Shown here piece by piece: positions 18,540 to 28,413 of a stretch of 64,000 nt of DNA (within the stretch, counting starts at the first letter, position 1; each line of letters opens with the position of its first letter). The position numbers were made by a program, and so were the translations under genes. Under the pieces are notes generated by a model, which ran no database searches, was not told where the DNA came from, and saw nothing but the letters and a program-made list of their open reading frames with translations. The stretch covers positions 1,240,001 to 1,304,000 of the forward strand of contig NZ_JAASUI010000001.1 of NCBI RefSeq assembly GCF_014224155.1. Direction: 5' to 3'. This DNA comes from Listeria cossartiae subsp. cossartiae. Its GTDB lineage: Bacteria > Bacillota > Bacilli > Lactobacillales > Listeriaceae.

Positions 18540-19745
18540 ATGGAATCAGTATTTATGTTCTTTTGTACTTTATTGGTTTGGTTAATGACACCAGGAATTG
18601 CATTATTTTATGGTGGCATGGTTCGGCGCAAAAATGTGTTAAGTACGGCAATGTATAGTTTTAGCTCAATGGCAATTGTTTCTATTCTTTGGGTGATTGT
18701 TGGTTATTCATTAGCTTTTGCACCTGGAAACGGCTTTATTGGCAGTTTTGACTGGATATTCCTTCATAACGTCGGGTTCGCTGCAAACGATACTTACTCA
18801 GATGCTATTCCACATATTCTCTTTATGATGTTCCAAATGACTTTTGCTATTTTAACTGTAGCTATCATTTCCGGGGCATTTGCAGAACGAATGAATTTCT
18901 CCGCATATTTGATTTTCATTATTTTGTGGTCGTTACTTGTTTATTCCCCTGTTGCCCACTGGGTTTGGGGCGATGGCGGTTGGTTACGCGATCTAGGAGC
19001 ACTTGATTTTGCCGGCGGAAACGTGGTTCATATTAGCTCAGGCGTAACCGGATTGGTACTCGCTATTATGATTGGTCGGAGAAAAGAAGCGGACTCTGCT
19101 TCCCCGCATAACTTGCCGCTCGCACTTATCGGTGGCATTCTCGTTTGGTTTGGTTGGTATGGATTTAATGTTGGGAGCGCCCTAACGATTGATAACGTGG
19201 CGATGACGGCATTTGTTAATACGAATACGGCGGCTGCAGCTGGTATTATCGGTTGGGGACTTGTCGAATGGTTAACGAATAAAAAACCGACGATGCTTGG
19301 AACGATTTCTGGAGCTATTGCTGGTTTAGTTTCTATCACCCCTGCTGCTGGATTTGTTACTGTCCCAAGTTCTTTGATTATCGGTTTCCTCGGCGGAGCG
19401 TTATGCTTCTGGGCTGTATTCTGGTTGAAAGGCAAAGTAAAATACGACGATGCGCTTGATGCGTTTGGCCTTCACGGTATTGGTGGTATTTGGGGCGGCA
19501 TCGCAACCGGACTTTTTGCTACAACGAAAGTAAATGAAGCTGGAGCAGATGGTTTATTTTACGGTAACGCATCTCTAGTAGTGAAACAGCTAATCGCAAT
19601 CGGCTCAACTGTCGCATATGTCGCTGTGGTAACGGCCCTCATCGTCGTGATCATCAAACTATTTTTACCAATTCGCGTAAATGAAGAACAAGAATTTAAA
19701 GGACTTGATTTGACGCTTCACGGCGAAAAAGCATATCAAGAATAA
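18540..19745 (+). CDS. amtB: Ammonium transporter AmtB/NrgA
   Basis: About 401 residues with eleven hydrophobic segments. Family signatures include MTPGIALFYGGMVRRKN near the N-terminus, SGAFAERMNFSAYLIF, a DFAGGNVVHISSG segment and DALDAFGLHGIGGIWGG with the pore histidine. It conducts ammonium into the cell. I choose ATG 18540 because AAAGGAG sits 8 bp upstream; an earlier in-frame ATG at 18507 lies within the operator. The PII gene follows 13 bp later, the standard amtB-glnK pair. Confidence 0.96.
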   Translation: MESVFMFFCTLLVWLMTPGIALFYGGMVRRKNVLSTAMYSFSSMAIVSILWVIVGYSLAFAPGNGFIGSFDWIFLHNVGFAANDTYSDAIPHILFMMFQMTFAILTVAIISGAFAERMNFSAYLIFIILWSLLVYSPVAHWVWGDGGWLRDLGALDFAGGNVVHISSGVTGLVLAIMIGRRKEADSASPHNLPLALIGGILVWFGWYGFNVGSALTIDNVAMTAFVNTNTAAAAGIIGWGLVEWLTNKKPTMLGTISGAIAGLVSITPAAGFVTVPSSLIIGFLGGALCFWAVFWLKGKVKYDDALDAFGLHGIGGIWGGIATGLFATTKVNEAGADGLFYGNASLVVKQLIAIGSTVAYVAVVTALIVVIIKLFLPIRVNEEQEFKGLDLTLHGEKAYQE

Positions 19746-19758
19746 GGGAGGCAACAAT

Positions 19759-20124
19759 ATGTCTGGATTAACAAAAATCGAAATTATCACTCGTCCAAAT
19801 CGTTTTAACTTATTTCAAAAAGAACTTGCGAAAATCGGCGTGAGCGGTTTAACTGTCACGAAAGCGCTTGGAACCGGTCTTGAAAAAGGCTTTATCGAAC
19901 TTTATCGTGGTACAAAAAAAGAAACCAATATCCATGAACGGATGAAAATTGAAATTGTTGTATCTACTGTTCCGGTTGAAGATGTGCTCCGCGTCGTAAA
20001 AGAAACGCTTCGAACTGGCGAACCCGGCGACGGAAAAGTCTTTATTTACCCGCTAGCAGAAGTCATTAAAATCAGTACAGGAGAGACAGGCGTCGATGCA
20101 TTACAAGATAAACCATCAAAATGA
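19759..20124 (+). CDS. PII nitrogen regulatory protein (GlnK/NrgB-like)
   Basis: The 121-residue protein has the PII fold: KIEIITRPNRFNLFQKEL, GVSGLTVTKALGTG, ELYRG and the C-loop KVFIYPLAEVIKISTGETG. The T-loop after YRG reads TKKETNIHERMK, so the tyrosine uridylylated in proteobacteria (YRGxxY) is missing; modification by GlnD is not expected. It most likely binds AmtB to close the channel at nitrogen sufficiency, as in B. subtilis, where NrgB also touches TnrA. Confidence 0.93.
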   Translation: MSGLTKIEIITRPNRFNLFQKELAKIGVSGLTVTKALGTGLEKGFIELYRGTKKETNIHERMKIEIVVSTVPVEDVLRVVKETLRTGEPGDGKVFIYPLAEVIKISTGETGVDALQDKPSK

Positions 20125-20220
20125 ATAGTTAAAATGGTGAATTAATTAAAAATGGGGCCTCTATTCTAAAAAATCAATGAGAAATGGCGTTTACCCCTTC
20201 CGCTTCTTAGCTTTTACACT

Positions 20221-20226
20221 TATAAT
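20221..20226 (+). promoter_or_regulatory. Candidate -10 for the YxeA-like gene
   Basis: A perfect TATAAT lies 48 bp before the ATG. The matching -35 region (TTCCGC at 20198-20203) is weak. Nothing else is seen in 20125-20273 apart from AAGGAGG before the start. Confidence 0.45.
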
Positions 20227-20273
20227 GAAAAAGGAAGAACGTTTAGAATAGATAAGGAGGCGCGAAATTCCCT

Positions 20274-20654
20274 ATGCGTAAAATCCCCATTTTCACCCTT
20301 CTAGCAGCTATCTTGCTTTTCGGTGGCTATTATCTTTATCAGCACGCTTCGTCAAAAGTAGATGTTACCTTCAATTTCGTGGTAGATCAAAAAGCAAAAG
20401 ATAATACCGTCACTGGTACCATCGATGGCGCTGGAAACAAATCCATTACACTACCGCTTTCCGAAGAGAGCTGGGATGCAGTAAAAAAAGGGAATCGCTA
20501 CAATGTGGAAGCCACTTTTTATAACAAAAATAAAATCAGCTCCAATGAAGCGAAAGAATTGGACGGTCCGTTTTGGTCCAATGATTCCAATCAAGGGTTA
20601 TTAGTTAATAAAGTACATGTAGAAAATATTCAAGAATTAAGTGATGATTTTTAA
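20274..20654 (+). CDS. Secreted YxeA/DUF1093 family protein
   Basis: A 126-residue protein with an N-terminal signal or anchor helix (RKIPIFTLLAAILLFGGYYLY). The mature domain resembles DUF1093/YxeA: VDVTFNFVVDQKAKDNTVTG, later YNVEATFYNKNKISS. Such small secreted beta-rich proteins have no known activity. The ribosome site AAGGAGG is about 13 bp from the ATG, longer than usual. It may be a separate unit with its own -10. Confidence 0.78.
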   Translation: MRKIPIFTLLAAILLFGGYYLYQHASSKVDVTFNFVVDQKAKDNTVTGTIDGAGNKSITLPLSEESWDAVKKGNRYNVEATFYNKNKISSNEAKELDGPFWSNDSNQGLLVNKVHVENIQELSDDF

Positions 20655-20656
20655 AA

Positions 20657-20696
20657 CAAAAAGAAGCTGAGCGCTACCCGCTCAGCTTCTTTTTCA
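20657..20696. terminator. Bidirectional terminator between the YxeA-like gene and aspS
   Basis: AAAAGAAGCTGAGC and GCTCAGCTTCTTTT arms form a strong stem with A and T runs on either side. Confidence 0.9.
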
Positions 20697-20698
20697 TT

Positions 20699-22474
20699 TT
20701 AGTTCGATTCTTTTTTCACTGTTTCCAATTTCAATTCCGCAAGTTGAGCGGAACTAACCTCTCCTGGCGCATTTGTCAACGGGTCTACAGCACTTCCTGT
20801 TTTAGGGAATGCAATTGTGTCGCGCAAGTTGTTTCGGCCAGCTAAAATCATGACGATACGGTCTAGGCCAAGCGCGACACCACCATGTGGCGGCGTGCCA
20901 TATTCTAACGCATCCATTAAGAAGCCAAACTGTTCTTTCGCTGATTCATCCGTGAAACCAAGCGCGCGGAACATCGATTCTTGTACTTCTTTTTTATAAA
21001 TACGCAATGAACCGCCGCCGATTTCATAACCATTCAAGACGATATCATATGCTTCTGCCATTACTTTGGAAGAATCTGTTTCAAGAAGTGGAATATCTTC
21101 TTCTTTTGGCAAAGTGAATGGATGATGCGCAGATACATAGCGACCAGCTTCTTCATCATATTCGAATAATGGCCAATCTGTTACCCATAAGAAAGCAAGT
21201 TCTTCTTCATTGATTAAGTTTAAATCTTTGCCAAGCTTATTACGAAGCGCTCCAAGCGATGCGGCAACGACATCTGCTTTGTCAGCTGCAAATAATAATA
21301 AGTCGCCATCCTCGGCTTGTAATGCTGCTTGTAGTTCTGCCGCTTTATCTTCAGGGAAGAATTTAGCAATCGGTCCTTTTAGTTCGCCTGCTTCAACTTT
21401 TAGCCATGCAAGACCTTTCGCACCGTAGTTAGCAACAAAAACGCCAAGTGCATCTAAATCTTTACGAGAAAAATTAGCTGCGGCTGCTTTCGCGTTGATT
21501 GCTTTCACTTCGCCACCATTTTCAATTGCGGATTGGAAGACTTTAAAATCAACATCTTTTACGACATCCGATACATTTTGTAATTCTAAACCAAAACGAA
21601 TATCCGGTTTATCACTGCCAAAACGATCCATTGCTTCTTTATACGTCATACGAGGAAACGGTTTTTCAATGGTGATATTTTTTGCTTCTTTGACAACATC
21701 TACCAGCATATCTTCCGTAATTGCTTGAATTTCTTCTTTTGTTAAAAAGCTTGTTTCTAAATCAATTTGTGTAAATTCCGGTTGACGGTCACCGCGCAAA
21801 TCTTCATCGCGGAAACAACGTACGATTTGATAATATTTATCAAAACCAGCCGTCATTAACAACTGTTTTAAAATTTGCGGCGATTGCGGTAATGCATAGA
21901 AGTTACCAGGATAAACACGGCTCGGTACAAGATAGTCACGCGCACCCTCTGGCGTACTTTTAGTTAAGTAAGGTGTTTCGATATCAAAGAAACCAAGTGC
22001 ATCTAATTTATTGCGGAACGTTCTTGTTACCGTATGGCGCATTTTGAAAATATTGTTCATTTCCGGGCGACGTAAATCTAAGTAACGATATTTCAAGCGA
22101 AGTTCATCCGAAACATTCACGCCATCTTCAATATAAAATGGTGGTGTTTTAGATGTATTTAAAATGGTAATTTCTTCTGCTAAAATTTCTACTTTTCCTG
22201 TTGCTAATTTGTCATTGATAGCTTTTTCGCCACGAGCATGTACTTTCCCTTTAATGGTAACAACAAATTCATTACGAACGCTATCAGCAATTTCGAGTGC
22301 TTCTTTTGAAAACTCCGGATTGAAAACTACTTGCACAATCCCTTCACGGTCGCGTAAATCGATGAAAATAAGTCCACCTAAATCGCGTCGTTTTTGAACC
22401 CATCCATGAAGGACAACACTTTGACCGATATGGGTTTCGTTTAATTCTCCGCAGTAACTTGTACGTTTTTCCAT
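20699..22474 (-). CDS. aspS: Aspartyl-tRNA synthetase
   Basis: The 591-residue bacterial-type enzyme begins [20 protein letters not shown] with an OB-fold anticodon domain ([26 protein letters not shown]). The class II core has [43 protein letters not shown] and the bacterial insertion. Motif 3 is [17 protein letters not shown]. It charges tRNA-Asp. It is second gene of hisS-aspS, one base after the hisS stop, under the upstream T-box. Confidence 0.98.
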   Translation of the reverse strand: MEKRTSYCGELNETHIGQSVVLHGWVQKRRDLGGLIFIDLRDREGIVQVVFNPEFSKEALEIADSVRNEFVVTIKGKVHARGEKAINDKLATGKVEILAEEITILNTSKTPPFYIEDGVNVSDELRLKYRYLDLRRPEMNNIFKMRHTVTRTFRNKLDALGFFDIETPYLTKSTPEGARDYLVPSRVYPGNFYALPQSPQILKQLLMTAGFDKYYQIVRCFRDEDLRGDRQPEFTQIDLETSFLTKEEIQAITEDMLVDVVKEAKNITIEKPFPRMTYKEAMDRFGSDKPDIRFGLELQNVSDVVKDVDFKVFQSAIENGGEVKAINAKAAAANFSRKDLDALGVFVANYGAKGLAWLKVEAGELKGPIAKFFPEDKAAELQAALQAEDGDLLLFAADKADVVAASLGALRNKLGKDLNLINEEELAFLWVTDWPLFEYDEEAGRYVSAHHPFTLPKEEDIPLLETDSSKVMAEAYDIVLNGYEIGGGSLRIYKKEVQESMFRALGFTDESAKEQFGFLMDALEYGTPPHGGVALGLDRIVMILAGRNNLRDTIAFPKTGSAVDPLTNAPGEVSSAQLAELKLETVKKESN

Positions 22475-22475
22475 T

Positions 22476-23753
22476 TTATTTCTCCCCCTTGGTGTTTGTT
22501 AGTTTTTCTAATATCGTTGTTTCAGAAACAGCTTCTTGCTCGCCTGTTTCCATATTTTTCAATTGGTAGTTGCCTGTTTGTAGTTCTTCCTCACCAAGAA
22601 TGATGGTGTAGACAGCATTTTTTCGATTGGCATCTTTTAATTGTGCTTTGAATTTACGTTTTAAGTAATCTTTTTCTGCACTAATGCCATTTTGTCTTAA
22701 TTTATTTACAAGTGTTACAGCTTTTAATTCTGCTTCTGGTTGGGCAGTTATCACGTATACTTCCAGCGGCTTTTTGGCTGGTATTTCGATATCCGCTTTT
22801 TCTAAAGCCAGCAAGATTCGCTCTACACCAATCCCAAAACCGATTCCCGGTGTATCTGGTCCGCCAAACTCTTTTACTAAGCCGTGATATCTTCCCCCAC
22901 CACAAAGCGTGGTTTTTGCGCCGAATCCTTCTTCCACACTCATAATTTCAAAGGTTGTATGGTTATAATAATCTAAACCACGGACCATCGTCGGATCAAT
23001 TTCAAAAGGAACCCCAAGTGCCGTCAAGTAATTTTTAACATTTTCAAAATAGGCAACAGATTCTTCATTCAAAAAGTCCAAAATAGATGGTGCGGATTGA
23101 ATAAGCGGATTATCATGGTCTTTTTTGCAATCTAAAATACGCAGTGGATTTTTGTGTAAACGTACCTGACACTCCGAACAAAATTCATCGATATGCGGCT
23201 CAAAATGAGCAACAAGTGCTTCGCGGTGTTTCAAACGGCTTTCTTTATCTCCAAGACTATTAATAACTAATTTAATATTTGTTAGTCCAATTTTCCGGAA
23301 AAACTCCATTGCTAGCGAGATAACTTCCACATCAATCGACGGATCATCACTTCCAAGTGCTTCAATGCCCATTTGGGTAAATTGGCGCTGTCTTCCGCCT
23401 TGTGGACGTTCATAGCGGAACATCGGCTCATTATAGTACATTTTGATAGGTTGGCTCACTTCGCCGTATAATTTATGCTCAACGAAAGCACGAACAACAG
23501 AAGCAGTCCCTTCTGGTCTAAGCGTTAAACTTCTACCACCTTTATCTTCAAACGTGTACATTTCTTTCGATACGATATCTGTGGAATCACCAACCCCACG
23601 TTCAAATAATTCCGTATGTTCAAAAATAGGCGTTCTAATTTCTTCGTATTGGTAGTTTTCGCAAACTTTTTTAAACTCTGTCTCTAAAAAATGCCATTTA
23701 CTAACCTCTTCCGGCAAAATATCTCGTGTCCCTCTTGGTAATTGCAAATCCAT
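22476..23753 (-). CDS. hisS: Histidyl-tRNA synthetase
   Basis: A class II synthetase of about 425 residues. [12 protein letters not shown] opens the core, [13 protein letters not shown] is motif 2-like, and the histidine signatures [13 protein letters not shown] and [13 protein letters not shown] follow, with a C-terminal anticodon domain ([14 protein letters not shown]). Two ATGs lie close together. I prefer the inner one at 23753, which is 9 bp from AGGAGG; the outer one at 23759 is only 3 bp away. It heads the hisS-aspS operon. Confidence 0.96.
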   Translation of the reverse strand: MDLQLPRGTRDILPEEVSKWHFLETEFKKVCENYQYEEIRTPIFEHTELFERGVGDSTDIVSKEMYTFEDKGGRSLTLRPEGTASVVRAFVEHKLYGEVSQPIKMYYNEPMFRYERPQGGRQRQFTQMGIEALGSDDPSIDVEVISLAMEFFRKIGLTNIKLVINSLGDKESRLKHREALVAHFEPHIDEFCSECQVRLHKNPLRILDCKKDHDNPLIQSAPSILDFLNEESVAYFENVKNYLTALGVPFEIDPTMVRGLDYYNHTTFEIMSVEEGFGAKTTLCGGGRYHGLVKEFGGPDTPGIGFGIGVERILLALEKADIEIPAKKPLEVYVITAQPEAELKAVTLVNKLRQNGISAEKDYLKRKFKAQLKDANRKNAVYTIILGEEELQTGNYQLKNMETGEQEAVSETTILEKLTNTKGEK

Positions 23754-23789
23754 CACCATAAACCTCCTTTTTCTACTTCAAAATATAAA

Positions 23790-24053
23790 GAAAAACCCCC
23801 GTCACTTGTTATAAAAACAAGGGACGAGAGTTTATTTACACCCGTGGTACCACCCTAATTAGAACTACTAATGAGTCCTCACTTAAGTCAGTTAACGCCT
23901 GAATACGTTCTTGCTTACTGTTTTCAACAAGAAACCTCGAGAGTGTCTTTTCGGAAAATATGACTATCTTTATCCTTTCAGCCAAATGGGATAAATTCTC
24001 TGTATAGCATGGATTTTCGTACTTTTCTCTGTCGCTAGTTTTAAATATGAATT
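23790..24053 (-). promoter_or_regulatory. T-box leader of hisS-aspS (overlapping Asp/His specifier)
   Basis: T-box core AGGGTGGTACCACG lies at 23856-23843, and a terminator hairpin with a T run at 23832-23790. Stem I shows AGAGA, then TTTATCC/GGATAAA arms enclosing TTGGCTGAAA. At the specifier position the minus strand reads GACAC (23947-23943), holding both GAC (Asp) and CAC (His). The operon encodes exactly those two synthetases. Confidence 0.92.
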
Positions 24054-24059
24054 ATTCTA

Positions 24060-24088
24060 AGATTACTAAAAACACACTGAAAAGTCAA
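24060..24088 (-). promoter_or_regulatory. hisS promoter
   Basis: TTGACT (24088-24083), 17-bp spacer and TAATCT (24065-24060) on the minus strand, giving a start near the 5' end of the T-box. Confidence 0.6.
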
Positions 24089-24203
24089 CATTTTGCCAGT
24101 TTTTTTATAAAATTCCACTTTCTAGTTCCATGAAAGCGCATTTTATGGTAACATTTTACTGTCAGATAAAAGTTTATGAGTATATGGGTGGTGTTAGCTT
24201 TAA

Positions 24204-25487
24204 ATGAAAAATAAATTCATTTTTATCACCGTTGTCTCCATTTTATTGATTGCAGCAGGTATATTTACAACCATTGCGATGGCGAATGCGAATTCCGTTG
24301 TCGTCAAAGCAGAAGTCTTAAATGTCCGCAGCGGTCCTGGTTTAGCCTATGATGTAACGAGCCAAGCCAGAAAAAATGAAGTACTCCGGGTAGTCGGTGA
24401 AGAAAATCAATGGTACAAAGTTCAATTAGATAACGGGAATAGCGGTTGGGTTGCTAGCTGGTTAGTAGAAAATACTGACGTCAGCGCTGCAAGTAACAGT
24501 GTAGCTATTGTCTCATCTGATGGCGGCTTAAATGTCCGCGAAAAACCAAGTACCTCTAGTAATTCACTTGGCTTACTAAATAAAGGGGATCAAGTAACAG
24601 TAACTAGCCAACAAAACGGCTGGGCGCAAATCCAATATAATGGTAAAAGCGCATGGGTTAGCTCCGATTACTTAACAATCCGTGAATCCGTTACGAAAGT
24701 TGATGAAAGCGAACTTCAAACAGTAACAATTCGCGACGACTCCACTAATATTAGAAATAAACCAAGCCGTGATGGCGCCGTCATCGAAAAAGCAAATTCT
24801 GGCCAAGGGTTTGCTATCCAAGGAGTACAAGGTGACTGGTATAAAATTCGTACAACAAGCGGTGAAGAAGGTTATGTAGCGAACTGGGTTGTCGATGTTT
24901 CCGATAAAGGACAAACATCAAGCCCTCGTAGTAAAACAACCAAATTATCCGAAGCGACCATCGTTATTGACCCCGGACACGGCGGCAATGACCCAGGTGC
25001 AAAAGGTGCAAATGGCACAATCGAAAAAGAAATGACTTTAAAAACAGCTAAACAACTAAAAGAAAAGCTTGAATCCAGAGGCGCGAAAGTAATTTTAACA
25101 AGAAACAGCGATAAATACATTTCTTTAAAAGCGAGAACAAATGTAGCTGCTAAAAATAACGCCGATGTGTTTATTAGCATTCATTTTGACAGTTTAGAAG
25201 ATACGAGTAAAGCGGTCAGCGGTCAAACAACCTATTATTATGATAATAGCGACAAATCGCTCGCAGAAAGTATTAATACAACGCTTGGGAACGACCTCCC
25301 TACTTCTAACCGCGGCTCACGAGTTGGCGATTATTATGTAGTCAGAGAGAATTCACAACCAGCTGTACTTTTAGAACTTGGTTATCTAAGTTCCGCAAAA
25401 GATGAACGTAATATTAATTCCGCATCTTATAGAAGTCAAATCGCTGACTCTGTAACAGATGGTTTATCAAATTACTTCTCTAATTAA
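24204..25487 (+). CDS. N-acetylmuramoyl-L-alanine amidase with three SH3b domains
   Basis: A 427-residue secreted or anchored protein: N-terminal hydrophobic segment (about 5-28), three bacterial SH3 repeats (about 31-90, 98-156, 168-230; each with an NVR or NIR motif), then an amidase_3 domain. The zinc residues are visible in IDPGHGGNDPG near 257, the EKEMTL glutamate, and ISIHFDS; LLELGYLSS carries the catalytic glutamate. It should cut between muramic acid and L-Ala in the wall. The position beside relA-dtd matches B. subtilis yrvJ. A weak GGGTGGTG ribosome site precedes the ATG. Confidence 0.93.
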   Translation: MKNKFIFITVVSILLIAAGIFTTIAMANANSVVVKAEVLNVRSGPGLAYDVTSQARKNEVLRVVGEENQWYKVQLDNGNSGWVASWLVENTDVSAASNSVAIVSSDGGLNVREKPSTSSNSLGLLNKGDQVTVTSQQNGWAQIQYNGKSAWVSSDYLTIRESVTKVDESELQTVTIRDDSTNIRNKPSRDGAVIEKANSGQGFAIQGVQGDWYKIRTTSGEEGYVANWVVDVSDKGQTSSPRSKTTKLSEATIVIDPGHGGNDPGAKGANGTIEKEMTLKTAKQLKEKLESRGAKVILTRNSDKYISLKARTNVAAKNNADVFISIHFDSLEDTSKAVSGQTTYYYDNSDKSLAESINTTLGNDLPTSNRGSRVGDYYVVRENSQPAVLLELGYLSSAKDERNINSASYRSQIADSVTDGLSNYFSN

Positions 25488-25525
25488 AAAAACGATCATT
25501 CAGATGACCTGAATGATCGTTTTTT
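25488..25525. terminator. Bidirectional terminator between the amidase gene and dtd
   Basis: AAACGATCATTCAG and CTGAATGATCGTTT arms with A and T runs. Confidence 0.9.
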
Positions 25526-25977
25526 TATTTTCGCATTTCGTCGGAATCAAGCATTATTGTAACGGGACCGTGATTGACAATTTTCACATCCATTGATGCG
25601 CCAAACACCCCTGTTTCAACAATAAAACCTGCGTCTGAAAGCTTTTGGTTAAATAAGTCATATAACGCTTCTGCTTTTTCGCCTGGAGCAGATTTTGTAA
25701 AGCTCGGACGTTTCCCTTTGCTAACATCCGCATATAAAGTGAATTGAGAGACACTAAGAATCGCGCCGCCTCGTTCTGCTAAAGAAATATTCATCTTTTC
25801 TGACTCATCTTCGAAAATTCGTAACCCAACGATTTTGTTCGCGATATAATCAACTGTTTCTGGTGTATCGCTATGAGTAAATCCAACTAACAGACAAAGA
25901 CCACCAGCTATTTCGCCGATAATTTCCTCTTCTACTTTTACAGATGCTTCGTAGCACCTTTGCAGTAGTACACGCAT
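25525..25977 (-). CDS. dtd: D-aminoacyl-tRNA deacylase
   Basis: A 150-residue Dtd protein. The signatures are [21 protein letters not shown] near 80 and the C-terminal Gly-cisPro element NHGPVTIML near 133-142. It hydrolyses D-amino acids (and Gly) wrongly attached to tRNA. It follows relA by 14 bp in the conserved relA-dtd pair of Firmicutes. Confidence 0.96.
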   Translation of the reverse strand: MRVLLQRCYEASVKVEEEIIGEIAGGLCLLVGFTHSDTPETVDYIANKIVGLRIFEDESEKMNISLAERGGAILSVSQFTLYADVSKGKRPSFTKSAPGEKAEALYDLFNQKLSDAGFIVETGVFGASMDVKIVNHGPVTIMLDSDEMRK

Positions 25978-25991
25978 CGCCCTTCACTCCT

Positions 25992-28208
25992 TTAGTTCAT
26001 TAATCTTCTCACAGTATAAACATCTGGGATTTGTTTTATTTTATCCACTACGCGTTGTAAATGATTAATATTATGAATTTGCAGCGTGACAACTAAGGTT
26101 GCCATTTTATTATTATCGACTTTGGCATTGACTCCGTTAATATTGGATGTCAAACTATTGATTACTTGCAGAATATCATTTAGTAAACCATTGCGATTAT
26201 AGCCATAAATCTCGATATCGACATTGTAATCGTTTTTCGCTTGAGAATCAGTATCTTCCCAATCAACATCGATTAGTCGTTCTGGCTCGATTGCTTGTAC
26301 ATTCGGGCAATCTTGGCGGTGAATAGAAATTCCGCGACCTTTTGTAATGTAACCGACGATATCATCACCAGGTACTGGATTACAACATCTTGAAAGACGA
26401 ATCAATAAGTTCCCTACACCTTGAACAACGACACCTGCATTGTGTTTGATTTTCAGTTTTTCGTTGTTTGCATCTGAATTGGATGGTTTATTCTCAGATT
26501 GGGTGAGCAACTTCTCGGTTTCTGCTTCAATTTCTCGCTCTTTACGTAGTTTTTCGGTTAGACGATTGGCCACTTGTAACGCTGTAATCCCATTATATCC
26601 AACTGCGGCAAACAGATCGTCTTCATGCGAGAAATTCAATTTATCCGCTAGTTTACGCAGATTTTCGGGAACCATAATTTTTTTCGGTTCGAATCCAAGC
26701 TGTCTGATTTCTTTTTCTATTAAATCGCGACCTTTTTCAACATTTTCTTCTTTCGCTTGTCGTTTGAAAAATTGCTTGATTTTGTTGCGCGCTTGGGACG
26801 TCTGAACTAATTTCAACCAGTCGCGGCTTGGGCCATATGAATGTTTGGACGTTAAGATGTCAATAATATCGCCCGTTTTTAATTTATAATCTAACGTGAC
26901 AATTTTTCCGTTAATTTTTGCACCGATTGTTTTGTTTCCAATCTCTGTATGGACACGGTAAGCAAAATCAAGTGGTACAGAGCCATTCGGTAGCTCGTAT
27001 ACATCGCCTTTTGGTGTGAATACGTAGACAACATCGGAAAACAAATCGAGTTTCAAGCTTTCCATAAATTCTTCGGCGTTATCCGATTCATTTTGATATT
27101 CTAAAATTTCACGGAACCACGTTAGTTTGTTATCGAAGGATGTTTTAGAATTGACGACTTTGCCTTCTTTGTAAGCCCAGTGTGCCGCAACCCCGTATTC
27201 AGCGATTTGGTGCATTTCGTGTGTTCTAATTTGGACTTCAAGTGGTTCGCCTTGAGGCCCGATAACCGTCGTATGAATCGATTGATACATATTGGACTTA
27301 GGCATTGCAATGTAATCTTTAAAGCGTCCTGGCATCGGTTTCCAGCGTGTATGAATGATACCAAGAACGGCATAGCAATCCTTGATACTACTAACAACGA
27401 TACGAACCGCGAGTAAATCATAAATTTCGTTAAATTGTTTGTTTTGTTCGCTCATTTTCCGGTAAATTGAATAAATGTGTTTCGGTCTACCAGAAATATC
27501 TGCTTGAATATTGAGTTCATCTAGGTTTTCATTGACGCCATCAATCACGTCATGTAAATAGCGCTCTCTTGCATCCCGCTTTTGTTTCATTAAATGAACG
27601 ATACGGTAATATTGTTGCGGATTTAAATAACGCAAGGCCGTATCTTCTAGTTCCCATTTTACGCGGGAAATCCCTAAACGATGCGCAAGTGGTGCAAAAA
27701 TTTCTAGTGTTTCATTCGCAATTCTACGTTGTTTTTCTACTGGCAAATGTTTTAATGTCCGCATATTGTGCAAACGGTCTGCCAGTTTAATTAAAATAAC
27801 GCGGATATCCTGCGCCATGGCAATAAACATTTTTCGATGATTTTCTGCTTGTTGCTCTTCATGTGATTTATATTTGATTTTACCAAGTTTTGTTACACCG
27901 TCTACTAGCATGGCAACTTCACTGCCGAAAACTTCTTCTAAATCTGCTAGCGTGACTGGCGTGTCTTCCACAACATCATGCAAAAATCCTGATGCAACTG
28001 TCGATGGATCCATTTTTAATTCTACTAAAATGCCAGCAACTTGAATTGGATGAATAATATACGGCTCACCTGATTTACGAAATTGTTCTTTATGAGAATC
28101 GCGCGCAAATTCATACGCTTTTTTTACGAGCGCTAGATGTTCCTGATTCATATAATGAGAAGCCATATCGATGACTTGCTCAGCTGTCAGATTTTGTTCT
28201 TTCGCCAT
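25992..28208 (-). CDS. relA: Bifunctional (p)ppGpp synthetase/hydrolase, RelA/Rsh
   Basis: A 738-residue long RSH enzyme. The HD hydrolase domain has H53 and H77-D78 (FLHDVVEDT). The synthetase domain has FKDYIAMPKSNMYQSIHTTV. Next come a TGS domain (VYVFTPKGDVYELPNGS), a conserved-cysteine region (IRLSRCCNPVPGDDIVG), and a C-terminal ACT domain. Both catalytic domains look intact, so it should make and degrade the stringent-response alarmone at the ribosome. The leader holds an extended -10 and a small hairpin. Confidence 0.97.
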   Translation of the reverse strand: MAKEQNLTAEQVIDMASHYMNQEHLALVKKAYEFARDSHKEQFRKSGEPYIIHPIQVAGILVELKMDPSTVASGFLHDVVEDTPVTLADLEEVFGSEVAMLVDGVTKLGKIKYKSHEEQQAENHRKMFIAMAQDIRVILIKLADRLHNMRTLKHLPVEKQRRIANETLEIFAPLAHRLGISRVKWELEDTALRYLNPQQYYRIVHLMKQKRDARERYLHDVIDGVNENLDELNIQADISGRPKHIYSIYRKMSEQNKQFNEIYDLLAVRIVVSSIKDCYAVLGIIHTRWKPMPGRFKDYIAMPKSNMYQSIHTTVIGPQGEPLEVQIRTHEMHQIAEYGVAAHWAYKEGKVVNSKTSFDNKLTWFREILEYQNESDNAEEFMESLKLDLFSDVVYVFTPKGDVYELPNGSVPLDFAYRVHTEIGNKTIGAKINGKIVTLDYKLKTGDIIDILTSKHSYGPSRDWLKLVQTSQARNKIKQFFKRQAKEENVEKGRDLIEKEIRQLGFEPKKIMVPENLRKLADKLNFSHEDDLFAAVGYNGITALQVANRLTEKLRKEREIEAETEKLLTQSENKPSNSDANNEKLKIKHNAGVVVQGVGNLLIRLSRCCNPVPGDDIVGYITKGRGISIHRQDCPNVQAIEPERLIDVDWEDTDSQAKNDYNVDIEIYGYNRNGLLNDILQVINSLTSNINGVNAKVDNNKMATLVVTLQIHNINHLQRVVDKIKQIPDVYTVRRLMN

Positions 28209-28246
28209 TTACATTCACCCTCTTATCCCTTGAAATATCTACAACT

Positions 28247-28269
28247 TAAAAACACCCAATAACTGAGTG
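28247..28269 (-). promoter_or_regulatory. Hairpin with T run in the relA leader
   Basis: On the minus strand CACTCA and TGGGTG form a 6-bp stem with a 5-nt loop, directly followed by TTTTT. It lies between the relA -10 and its start codon, so it could attenuate transcription. The stem is short. Confidence 0.35.
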
Positions 28270-28293
28270 CTCTAAAAAATATTCTTGTCTAAT

Positions 28294-28302
28294 ATTATAG
28301 CA
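28294..28302 (-). promoter_or_regulatory. relA promoter (extended -10)
   Basis: TGCTATAAT on the minus strand: a perfect -10 with the TGn extension. The -35 region is weak. Confidence 0.6.
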
Positions 28303-28377
28303 TGAGGCCACTTTGTTTAGAAAGCACTTTTCCTTGATTTTTCAGATTTTCTAGTACTTTCCAGCTTTTTCAATCAA

Positions 28378-28412
28378 AAAACTACCCCTAAAATAATAGG
28401 AGTAGTTTATTT
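28378..28412 (-). terminator. Terminator after apt
   Basis: Minus-strand arms AAACTACTCCTA and TAGGGGTAGTTT followed by T residues, just after the apt stop. Confidence 0.8.
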
Positions 28413-28413
28413 T

